From NCBI GenBank assembly GCA_903928915.1, contig CAIYSL010000033.1:1-64000 (forward strand): 64,000 nucleotides of DNA. The letters are read 5' to 3'. The position numbers were made by a program, and so were the translations under genes. The DNA is from an uncultured Syntrophobacterales bacterium. Lineage in GTDB: Bacteria; Desulfobacterota; Syntrophia; Syntrophales; UBA5619. The notes beneath the pieces are model-generated. The model searched no databases and had not been told where the DNA came from. It was given only the letters and a program-made list of their open reading frames with translations. Within the stretch, counting starts at the first letter, position 1. Every line of letters starts with the position of its first letter. Below are positions 56,939 to 64,000 of the stretch, one piece after another.

Positions 56939-59900
56939 CACAGACTGTCGCTTGAGGAAGGCACTGTCTCCATGGCCCCGCCTTGGGCGATGCTCATCCA
57001 GGTCTGGGGGGTGGTTGCCGGATCGAAGAGTCCCTTCACTGCTCCGCCGAGGACTACCGTGTACGACTCTTTGGCCCCGGTTTGTTGATCCGGTTCGTCG
57101 AAAAAGACCCGTGCCGAAGCGGTGGTCCCCGAGGAGATTCCGTTCAGCGGCGCGTCCATGCGCACATTCGCGTAGGTGCTTCTGATGCCGCCGTTCACAC
57201 TCCGCTCGTTTTCGTGCCGCTCGGTCCATTGGCCCGGGATGGTCCCGGCGGAGGTCCCGACCGAAACGCTGTTCCAGATCGACCAGGGTTGGCCGGCGAT
57301 GGCCAGCGTGGTAAATTCCTCCCTGCGCTTGTCATACCCGCCGCTGCCGGAGACCACGTCCACCCGGACCTCTCCGCTGGCATACTCGTTCTTCCCCTCG
57401 CTCCGGCGAACCGATTGGGCAAAGAGCTTCGGGTCACCGGAGAGGGGTCCCGGGGTCAGCGGATAGACCGCAATCGTCCCACTTGCATCCCATCCACCCA
57501 CCCGGGGATAGGCCGAGCCGGTGAGGTCGTTGCTGTACAGGACACCGGCTCCGCCCGCATCCTGGTAGAGGGCCAGCAGCGAGCCCGTGAGTTTGTGGAC
57601 GGAATCGACTGCGAAGCCGAGCGTTCCCCGGAACGCCCCGCCGATCTTCAGCGCGGAGTTGGCAAAGGCGTCGTCGGTGGCCAGCGGGTTGACGCTGACG
57701 ATCTCGCCGAAGGAAAGTGCCGGTGCGCCCGTATCGCCGCCGGCAATGTCCATCTGCCCCTGAAACAGGAGGGGGCTCTTCTTGTCCGTCCAGATATTGG
57801 CGTTGAGGCCGCCCATGATGCCCTCCAGCGTGCCGTACCGCAATGCATACCGGTCTCCCGCAGAGTCGGGCGTCCAGGCGCCGGGAGGCGGCGTGGAAAG
57901 TCCGGCGATCGCGGCGCGATAGGCGGCCTCGTCCGGATACCGGGTGGCCGTATAGCTCCAGGTGGCGCCGTTGTCGGTCGTCGTCCAGGTCTCCTTCACG
58001 TACCCCTGTTGCGGATTCTTGCCGGTGAAGTCGAAATTCTGGATGGTGGTCGTATTGGTCACCGCGTCATAATGGGTGGAATGTCCCCCCCACCCGGGCG
58101 AACCGCCTTGGGGGTCGGCGATCGTGTAGTGGTAGAGGGAATTGCCGCGCGAAAAGGATTCCTGCCATTGACGGTGCGGACGAAACGTCGGTCCGCGGAT
58201 CTCGCTGGCAAAGGCGAGCTCACCGCTTTTTTGCCAATAGCCCTGGGAATCGGCGCTCCAGAGGCCGCCGTCGCCATAGGTGCCCAGCGTTCTGCCGTTC
58301 ATCGTCCCGTACTTCAGGAGCGTCAAAAACCGCCCGTGGAAACCCGCCGATAGCCCCTCCGCGGCCCAGGCGGTGTCGTCGAGCGCGGCGTGCCAGAATC
58401 CGTAGTCCCGGTACTCCTGAGAAGGATCGTCCGTCCTCCGGTACCGGCCGAACTCACCCCAGCCGCGTGATTCCCAGGTCGTTTGCGGCACGGTGCTTTC
58501 CACGATGTTCGGCAAATTGTGGCCGAAGGAGAAAATGCCGAACGAATCGATCCCCCGGAGCGAGGTGATGAAGCCATAACCGGCGCCCTTCGCCGGTTTG
58601 GCTGGCCCCGTGGGATCGGCCAATCCCGCCGTTGCCTCGACCGCCGCCCGCCCCTCGACGATGTTTTCCGCGAGATTGGCCGCCGTGATGCCCGTGGCAT
58701 TGTCGATTTCCAGCTCGGGGAGGCGGTTCATCGTCCCCGCGGCCAGCCAGGTCCCGGGGTCAGAATCGACCGTCGTCCCGGCGCCCTGGAGCAGGCTGCC
58801 CGTCATGATCCCCACCCGGTTGCGCGTGACCTCGGGATTGTAGATGTACAGGGCATACAGATTTGCCTCCAGCGGCCGTGTCCCGCCCGGAGCGGGCAGA
58901 TGGCCCGCTACCCTGCCGAAGCAGGATGCGCCGTAGCCGCGGGCGGTCTCCGCGTATCTCTGGAACAGGGAACTGAACCCGACGTTTCCCCGGAATGCGG
59001 AGCCTTCGCCCCCGGCTTCAGGCGTCGGGGCGCCCTGGAGGGCTATACCCACGGGCGCCGAAGGCGACGAGGCCGACCAGAGAGTCAGGGGGTCGGAGCC
59101 CAGGAAGGCCAGCGAGCCGGCGAAGGTTCCGATCTGGGTCTGGCTCGTAACATTTTCAACGGTGTAGTCGAGGGTCTTGATGAAGGTGCCCGTGCCCGGA
59201 AAGCCGGGGGAGTAATCTGCCGGGAAATTCGCCGCGTTCCCCAACGTCCCGGTGAACAGCGGATGCGTCCCGGTGGCCCCCCCGCCGTCGGTCGGCGCGG
59301 CGGAAAGGTTGAGATTCGGGAACTCCTCGGAGGTTCTGCCCCACCCCCGCACACCTTCGCTGTCCCCGGTACGGCCGAGCGAAAGGAAGTACCGGTCTGG
59401 TGAGTACCAGGCCGCCATTTCCTGGGTATGGACCGACGGGCTTCCGGGCGGCACATACCGTACCCGCTCAAAGCCAAAACCCCGGTTGCCGCCACTGCCG
59501 TCGTCGAAGTATCCGGATTCGTACCGCACGCGCAGGAAGTCATTCCCGGCCACGCGGTAAAATTCCGCGTCCGTGGCCGCCCCGGCCGGTATCCGGTAAA
59601 GGCTCGAATAGAGAGAACCCTTGATCGAACCGGTGACGATCTTGGTCAGCCTGCCTTCGGTGAGGGGCGCCGAAAAGGTCGGCAGAGCCGTGGTCGCCAC
59701 AGTCGTGGTGTTTATCGTCGTTACGTTCGGCGCCGGAATGATCGCCGGAACCGTCGGCGGCGGGGAAGGCGTTGCCGACTGCGCGCCGGGGGGGTCATCC
59801 TCTTTCTCCTTTCCCTCCCGTTTTTCTCCGGGCGTGGTGTCCTTCAGGTGCCGATTCACGTCAGCTGCGGTTGCCGGTTGGATCACCGCCGGTCTGTCAA

Positions 59901-60438
59901 CCGCGAATACCATGATCGCCTGTCCCGGGGTGACGACCCGCACCTCCTGCGGGATCGCCCGGTTGTAACCGTAGATCGTCCCCTCCCGCGGGAGGAACCC
60001 GCTCACCCCGTTCTGGAAGAAGGCGATGAAGTTGGTCCCTCGGACTCCGACGACGGCGTTGGGCGTCCGGACCTCGTACCGGGCGTCTCTCGCCAATCCG
60101 GAAACGATGTTCTGCGTCTTTCCCCGGAAGAGCTCCAGGGTGGTGGTGCTTCCCTCGCGGGCCTGATACTCGGTGATCCGGACCCGGGTGCTTTCCGCCA
60201 AGCGGAGGATGTTTCCGTCCTGGAAGGTTACCTCGGCGCGTGACTTGCTCTTGGCGCGGAGGATGTCGCCGACACTCACGCTGTCGCCGAGCTTCGCGTT
60301 CCGAGCGGCCTTTTCGCCACTGGCGATGTCCACGTTCCCCTCGAGGGCGGTCACCGTCCCCACCGGAGCGGCAGCGGACAAAAGGGGCAGCACCAGGAGA
60401 ACCGACAGAACGTACATAAACGCCGAAAATCTTTTCAT
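56938..60438 (-). CDS. Giant exported FecR-domain protein
   Basis: In the 1166 residues, the signal peptide is about 1-24 (LLVLPLLSAAAP), then a FecR domain (about 25-165) with VTALEGNVDI, VSVGDILRAKSKSRAEVTFQDGN, VVGVRGTNFIAFFQNG and VTPGQAIMVF, then a Pro/Thr-rich linker (about 170-250) and a very long beta-rich, Gly/Ser/Thr-rich region resembling a surface or outer-membrane passenger. No anti-sigma helix or sigma factor gene is nearby, so a FecR-like sensing role is unlikely; peptidoglycan/LPS contact is plausible. ATG 60438 follows AAAAAAGGATGGG. The end is in another frame (56411-56938). Confidence 0.85.
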   Translation of the reverse strand: MKRFSAFMYVLSVLLVLPLLSAAAPVGTVTALEGNVDIASGEKAARNAKLGDSVSVGDILRAKSKSRAEVTFQDGNILRLAESTRVRITEYQAREGSTTTLELFRGKTQNIVSGLARDARYEVRTPNAVVGVRGTNFIAFFQNGVSGFLPREGTIYGYNRAIPQEVRVVTPGQAIMVFAVDRPAVIQPATAADVNRHLKDTTPGEKREGKEKEDDPPGAQSATPSPPPTVPAIIPAPNVTTINTTTVATTALPTFSAPLTEGRLTKIVTGSIKGSLYSSLYRIPAGAATDAEFYRVAGNDFLRVRYESGYFDDGSGGNRGFGFERVRYVPPGSPSVHTQEMAAWYSPDRYFLSLGRTGDSEGVRGWGRTSEEFPNLNLSAAPTDGGGATGTHPLFTGTLGNAANFPADYSPGFPGTGTFIKTLDYTVENVTSQTQIGTFAGSLAFLGSDPLTLWSASSPSAPVGIALQGAPTPEAGGEGSAFRGNVGFSSLFQRYAETARGYGASCFGRVAGHLPAPGGTRPLEANLYALYIYNPEVTRNRVGIMTGSLLQGAGTTVDSDPGTWLAAGTMNRLPELEIDNATGITAANLAENIVEGRAAVEATAGLADPTGPAKPAKGAGYGFITSLRGIDSFGIFSFGHNLPNIVESTVPQTTWESRGWGEFGRYRRTDDPSQEYRDYGFWHAALDDTAWAAEGLSAGFHGRFLTLLKYGTMNGRTLGTYGDGGLWSADSQGYWQKSGELAFASEIRGPTFRPHRQWQESFSRGNSLYHYTIADPQGGSPGWGGHSTHYDAVTNTTTIQNFDFTGKNPQQGYVKETWTTTDNGATWSYTATRYPDEAAYRAAIAGLSTPPPGAWTPDSAGDRYALRYGTLEGIMGGLNANIWTDKKSPLLFQGQMDIAGGDTGAPALSFGEIVSVNPLATDDAFANSALKIGGAFRGTLGFAVDSVHKLTGSLLALYQDAGGAGVLYSNDLTGSAYPRVGGWDASGTIAVYPLTPGPLSGDPKLFAQSVRRSEGKNEYASGEVRVDVVSGSGGYDKRREEFTTLAIAGQPWSIWNSVSVGTSAGTIPGQWTERHENERSVNGGIRSTYANVRMDAPLNGISSGTTASARVFFDEPDQQTGAKESYTVVLGGAVKGLFDPATTPQTWMSIAQGGAMETVPSSSDSL

Positions 60439-60756
60439 ATCCCATCCTTTTTTAACCGGGAGCGCGGGGTGATTGGGGGCATCATGATGCATGCCGCATA
60501 CCCCTTCCTCATCATCCTCTGGAGCACCGTGGAGAACAAACACTGATCTCTCTAGGGAAATCGGTATTTCTTGCGCACAACTTAAACCGACGATCGGCGG
60601 CATGGATACAAGATTCCGATGGGAGCGAACTCTGGGGATTAGAAGGCATCCGTAAAACGGGAATTGCAGCGGTGGCGGGGGAAAACACGACAGGGTTATC
60701 CGGCGAAGACAGCCGTCTTCGCCGGATAACCCTTGAAAACTGATTTCAGAAGAAGG
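60439..60756. other. Intergenic region between FecR-domain gene and HMGL-like gene
   Basis: The 318 bases hold no gene. The left 200 bases must contain the - strand FecR gene promoter, but I cannot pick a convincing one. The terminator of the HMGL-like gene lies at the right (separate entry). Confidence 0.5.
60692..60733 (-). terminator. Terminator after the 60.8 kb HMGL-like gene
   Basis: The arms 60692-60710 and 60715-60733 pair at all 19 positions around a 4-base loop (AGCC), 24 bases past the stop. On the - strand CGTGTTTTCCCC follows, a modest T-tract. Confidence 0.8.
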
Positions 60757-61992
60757 CTATTTCCGGCCCTGCACCTTCTGCACGATCTCCGCGAACTCCT
60801 TCTCCGTGAGTGTGCGCTTCAGGTCATGGGAGGTCCGCTTGATCTGGGTGAGGATTTCCATCTTCTTCTCCTCGTTGACTTCCAGGCCAAGCCGATCCGC
60901 CCAGACCATGATGTTGTCCAGACCGCTCTTCTTCCCCATGACGATCTGGGGCACCGCATGGCCCACGAACTCGGGGCGCACCGGGAACACGGTCGTCGGG
61001 TAATCCTTGTAGGCATTCCGGTACCAGCCCGTCACGATCCCGGATTCGACGGTAAAGGCCTTCTCGCCCACGAAGGGACGCTGGGGGGGCACTTCCAGAC
61101 CGGAAAGCTCCATGACGAGCTGGGAGAGCTCGTTGAGTTTGTCGTACTTGAGGCCGCAATCGATGTCGTACATCGTGAGCAGCGCCATCACCGTCTCCTC
61201 CATCGGGGCGTTTCCGCACCGCTCGCCGATGCCGCCCACCGTGGAATGGATCACTTCGGCGCCGGACAGGACCGCCATGATCGTGTTGGCGATTCCCAGA
61301 CCGAAGTCCGAATGGAAGTGGACCTCGACCGGCGTCTTCACCCGCTCCTTCACCTTCTTCGTGAAGTAGCTCGCGGCCTGGGGATGGAGGACGCCGAAGG
61401 TATCGACGAGGGTAAAGGCATCCATGTGCCCTTCCGTGGCGACGCGATCCACCAGGGTGAGCAGGAAGTCCATTTCGGCCCGGGTCCCGTCGATAGTGAA
61501 AAACACGGTGTACAACCCGCACTCCTTGGCCGCGGCCGTCGCCTTGATCGACAGCTCGACCGCCTTGTCGAGGGTCCACTTGTAGGCCTGCTTCACCATG
61601 TGGCCGCTCACGGGGATCTCGATGACGACCCCCTTAACCCCGCAGTCCGCAGCCCGCTTCACATCGTCCACGATGCAGCGGCTGAAGCAGAAAATCTCAG
61701 GGCCGAGGTTGCGCTTCACGATCTCCCGGATCGCCGCCTCATCCATCGGGGACACGGCCGGCATGCCGGTCTCGATGCGGTGCACGCCCGCCTCTGCCAG
61801 TTTCTCCGCAATCCGGATCTTGTCGTCCTTGGTATAGATGATCCCCGCCTGCTGTTCCCCGTCGCGCAGGGTGACGTCGTGAATCCTCACCTTCTTCGGA
61901 GGATTGAATCCCTGCGTCACCTCGGGGAGATAGTTCCATGAACTCACGTGCCAGTTCTCTGTCTGCCAGGGCGTAGCCGTTTTCTTAGTCAT
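60757..61992 (-). CDS. HMGL/LeuA-superfamily (DRE-TIM) lyase or Claisen synthase, paralogue 2
   Basis: This 411-residue paralogue of the 39.5 kb gene shares the N-terminal WHVSSWNYLPEV-like segment, IHDVTLRDGEQQAGI, the metal motif HFHSDFGLGIAN, and GIGERCGNAPMEE. It lacks the LeuA regulatory domain. It condenses or cleaves an acyl-CoA and 2-oxoacid type substrate; which one is unknown. ATG 61992 follows AAAGGAGAAACAA. Together with the 2-hydroxyacid dehydrogenase and M24-fold genes upstream it forms a small module resembling part of the - array at 32-41 kb. Confidence 0.87.
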   Translation of the reverse strand: MTKKTATPWQTENWHVSSWNYLPEVTQGFNPPKKVRIHDVTLRDGEQQAGIIYTKDDKIRIAEKLAEAGVHRIETGMPAVSPMDEAAIREIVKRNLGPEIFCFSRCIVDDVKRAADCGVKGVVIEIPVSGHMVKQAYKWTLDKAVELSIKATAAAKECGLYTVFFTIDGTRAEMDFLLTLVDRVATEGHMDAFTLVDTFGVLHPQAASYFTKKVKERVKTPVEVHFHSDFGLGIANTIMAVLSGAEVIHSTVGGIGERCGNAPMEETVMALLTMYDIDCGLKYDKLNELSQLVMELSGLEVPPQRPFVGEKAFTVESGIVTGWYRNAYKDYPTTVFPVRPEFVGHAVPQIVMGKKSGLDNIMVWADRLGLEVNEEKKMEILTQIKRTSHDLKRTLTEKEFAEIVQKVQGRK

Positions 61993-62105
61993 TTGTTTCT
62001 CCTTTCACCCCATCGAATAATGATACGGATTTCTCGCTGAATCCCCTCAGTTGTTCGCGTGCCGCATGCCGCGTTGCAGCCGATACGCCACGCCATCCGG
62101 AGCTG

Positions 62106-62142
62106 CCGGAGCGATCCCCGTGTTTCCGAGGGAGCGCTCCGG
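62106..62142. terminator. Hairpin between 2-hydroxyacid dehydrogenase and HMGL-like genes
   Basis: CCGGAGCG (62106-62113) pairs with CGCTCCGG (62135-62142), extended by TCCC/GGGA with one mismatch inside. On the + strand a T-rich CGGTTTCTTTT follows, but no + strand gene ends here. It may be an intercistronic processing or pause structure for the - strand genes. Confidence 0.4.
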
Positions 62143-62161
62143 CGGTTTCTTTTCCCGGGCG

Positions 62162-63145
62162 TTACGGTTTTTTTGCCTGGAGCGCCTTCAGGTTGACCGG
62201 ATACCGGGGCTCTTTCCCGCTGAGGACCAGGGCAACCTGCTGGGCGGCCTTCGTCTGAAGTTCGACCAGCGACTCTTCGGAATAAAAACTCGTGTGCGGC
62301 GTCAGGATCACGTCGTCGCGCCCGAACAGGCGGGAATTCGCCGGCGGCGGCTCCTGCGGCAGCACGTCGAGGGCCGCACCCGCGATCAGCTTTTGGTCGA
62401 GTGCATCGACGAGCGCCTCCACGTCCACCAGCTGTCCCCGCGCCGTGTTCACCAGCAGGGCGCTCGGCTTCATCTGGCGGAAGGCGTCCGCGTTGAACAT
62501 GCGGTCGGTCTCCGGCGTCAGCGGGGCATGGACCGAGATGTAGTCGGATGTGCCGAGCAGCTCGGGCAGGCTGACCAGTTTGACGCCCAGCTTTGCCGCC
62601 GCCGCCGGGGAGACGTAGGGATCGTAGGCTTGCACCTGCAACCCGAACGCCTGCGCCTTGGCCGCCACCAGGCGCGGAATTTTGCCAAGCCCGGCCAGCC
62701 CCAGGACGCTCCCGCGCAACCGATGGATCGGGACGACGGCGGGCATCGACCATACGGCGGCGTGCGTCTTTTTGTTCGCAAAGGGGATCTTGCGGATCAG
62801 GGAAAGCAGCAACGCCATGGCATGATCGGAAACCTCGTCCTCGCAGTACTCGGGCACGTTGGTGACGATGATGCCGGCCCGCGTTGCCGCGTCGATGTCC
62901 ACACTGTCCACGCCGATGCCGAAACGCGCGATGATCTTGCAGCGCGTGAGTTGCTCGATGAGCGGAGCGGATACTTTTGCGTACGTGACGAGCAGCCCGT
63001 CCGCCTCACGGGCGATCGCCAGGATATCCTCCGGCGTGGTCCCTTTCGCCAGCTTGAGCTCCGCGTTTACCTCGGACAGTACCTGCGTGGCAGGATCGAG
63101 ATTCGGGAACGGTGAATCGGTAACAGCAACCAGTCTCTTCGTCAT
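62162..63145 (-). CDS. D-2-hydroxyacid dehydrogenase, third paralogue
   Basis: The 327 residues have a dehydrogenase fold with catalytic Arg in VNTARGQLVDV and His in VILTPHTSFY. The NAD motif reads LGLAGLGKIPRLVAAKA, so the third Gly of GxGxxG is Pro; cofactor binding may be altered. It converts a 2-oxoacid and D-2-hydroxyacid. It lies upstream of HMGL paralogue 2 and downstream of the M24-fold gene, a combination that repeats the HMGL + 2-hydroxyacid dehydrogenase pairing of the array at 38-41 kb. Confidence 0.87.
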   Translation of the reverse strand: MTKRLVAVTDSPFPNLDPATQVLSEVNAELKLAKGTTPEDILAIAREADGLLVTYAKVSAPLIEQLTRCKIIARFGIGVDSVDIDAATRAGIIVTNVPEYCEDEVSDHAMALLLSLIRKIPFANKKTHAAVWSMPAVVPIHRLRGSVLGLAGLGKIPRLVAAKAQAFGLQVQAYDPYVSPAAAAKLGVKLVSLPELLGTSDYISVHAPLTPETDRMFNADAFRQMKPSALLVNTARGQLVDVEALVDALDQKLIAGAALDVLPQEPPPANSRLFGRDDVILTPHTSFYSEESLVELQTKAAQQVALVLSGKEPRYPVNLKALQAKKP

Positions 63146-63174
63146 AGCTTCACCACTTCTGTAGTCAGTTTGGG

Positions 63175-63209
63175 GAAACCCTCGCCCCCGGCTCGGGGGC
63201 GAGGGTTTC
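63175..63209 (-). terminator. Perfect 16-bp hairpin after the M24-fold gene
   Basis: GAAACCCTCGCCCCCG (63175-63190) pairs with its exact complement at 63194-63209 around a 3-base loop, six bases past the M24 gene stop. The T-tract is short. It may partly stop transcription before the dehydrogenase gene. Confidence 0.7.
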
Positions 63210-63214
63210 TTCCG

Positions 63215-64000
63215 CTAGGTTGTCGGATAGTACTCGCCGGGCAAACCGCAGACGATGATGTCCTTCGCGGGCATCCGATAGAAGGACTCCCAGACGCCGT
63301 TTGCGTTTATGAAACCGCAGTTCTCGATTTTCACGCCGTCCTTCGCCCACTTCGTCCCGTCCCAGGTCGCGCAACAGACCTCGACGGCGAAGGTATGGTT
63401 CTTCTTGATCTGGCCGCCGGGGAAGTTGCCGAAGATCTCGCCGGCGCCGAGGAGCGTGTAGCCGGGGTCGCCGGAACGCGTGCCGATGGGATGGCCACCG
63501 GAGCCGAAGTAGTAGCGGCCGGGCGCGGGGAATTTCTGCTCGCGGCCCCAGCCGCCCGGGAAATCGCCCAGCTTCAGCCATTCCGTCTGGACGTCCTTCG
63601 TGGTGATGCCTTCCTTGACGACGCTCTGCATGGCCATCAGGCCGTCATAGGCGGCTTTGTAGACTTCTTTCTGGAACTGGGTGGGCTTGTCTCCGCAGAG
63701 ATAGGTCCGGTAGTAGCAGGTGCGGTAGCCGTTGAAGCTCACGCCGTTGATATCGATGACGACAAAGTCCCCGGGGCGTACCCTGCGGTCGGTGGGCATG
63801 GCGGGCACGCCGTACCCGGACCGCTCGCCCGAGCACACGACGAAGCTCGGCCCTTCCAGCTCCTCGGCGCCGTGCTTGAAGCAGCTCTGGGCGGCGACGC
63901 CGGCGATCTCCAGCTCCGTCATGCCGGGGCGCAACGCACGGCAGACGTCCCAGTGGGCCGCCTCGGTGATGACGCCGGCCATCTGGAGGCAGAAGAGCTC
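63215..64000 (-). CDS. M24-fold (creatinase/aminopeptidase P-like) hydrolase, non-canonical metal site (5' end outside window)
   Basis: The visible 261 residues are the pita-bread domain: CRALRPGMTELEIA, GDFVVIDINGVSFNGYRTCYYRTY, SGGHPIGT and FAVEVCC. In metallo-M24 enzymes the second Asp ligand sits in GY--D--RT; here it is Cys (YRTCYYRT). The late HE-x-P box is also degenerate (RSGDPG), though one His and one Glu remain. It may be a creatinase-like, metal-free hydrolase of a small amide or C-N compound rather than a peptidase. It heads the module with the 2-hydroxyacid dehydrogenase and HMGL-like genes. The N-terminal domain is beyond the window. Confidence 0.8.
   Translation of the reverse strand, partial: ELFCLQMAGVITEAAHWDVCRALRPGMTELEIAGVAAQSCFKHGAEELEGPSFVVCSGERSGYGVPAMPTDRRVRPGDFVVIDINGVSFNGYRTCYYRTYLCGDKPTQFQKEVYKAAYDGLMAMQSVVKEGITTKDVQTEWLKLGDFPGGWGREQKFPAPGRYYFGSGGHPIGTRSGDPGYTLLGAGEIFGNFPGGQIKKNHTFAVEVCCATWDGTKWAKDGVKIENCGFINANGVWESFYRMPAKDIIVCGLPGEYYPTT

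Overview
The window is a high-GC chromosomal segment that looks like a Desulfobacterota (former Deltaproteobacteria) genome, probably an anaerobic or syntroph-like carboxylate degrader. The reasons are the gene mix (DmdC-type acyl-CoA dehydrogenase, TRAP and TctCBA transporters, molybdopterin/Fe-S enzyme, SfsA-DUF123 fusion, FecR-domain giant protein) and its gene style. The lineage is inferred from gene content, not proven.

Left edge (1-1.6 kb): the last codons of a protoporphyrinogen-oxidase-like gene, a 163-bp solo-ended IS21-type mini-element, a transposase remnant, and a 60-bp duplicate of the 3' part of tRNA-Leu(CAG) beside an N-terminally short tyrosine integrase. The intact tRNA-Leu lies at 47.2 kb in the opposite orientation.

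1.6-23 kb: housekeeping and accessory genes. These are UspA, an amidohydrolase, a CDF-like protein lacking its metal ligands, an orphan solute-binding lipoprotein, three exported proteins (one with a GspC-like domain), a decapitated polyferredoxin, sfsA, a TRAP system with a radical SAM protein, the MrfA helicase and MrfB exonuclease flanking an M48 protease, and an operon of phosphoesterase, acyl-CoA dehydrogenase and DASS transporter. mrfA and mrfB share a promoter geometry that predicts leaderless mRNAs.

23.4-42.6 kb: two convergent catabolic gene arrays. The + array has a cupin, a Gfo/Idh oxidoreductase, a malonyl-CoA-synthetase-like ligase, a D-2-hydroxyacid dehydrogenase and TRAP DctPQM. 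The - array has an HMGL-like lyase/synthase, a cupin, a D-2-hydroxyacid dehydrogenase, TctCBA, a molybdopterin oxidoreductase, a four-cluster Fe-S subunit and a GntR regulator, with a second acyl-CoA ligase upstream. Their parts lists mirror each other and they meet at the GntR gene. A third related module (HMGL paralogue, 2-hydroxyacid dehydrogenase, M24-fold hydrolase) starts at 60.7 kb and runs off the window.

42.7-60.5 kb: small exported and redox proteins, an HpcH aldolase, an FKBP isomerase, an alpha/beta hydrolase, tRNA-Leu, ribF, pyrE, a two-domain homocysteine methyltransferase, a cupin, and leuA-leuC-leuD-leuB behind a leucine-rich leader peptide and attenuator. After these comes a giant FecR-domain protein whose C-terminal module sits in another frame.

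Product calls come from protein motifs and gene context read by eye. Promoters and hairpins were found by inspection and have not been tested.
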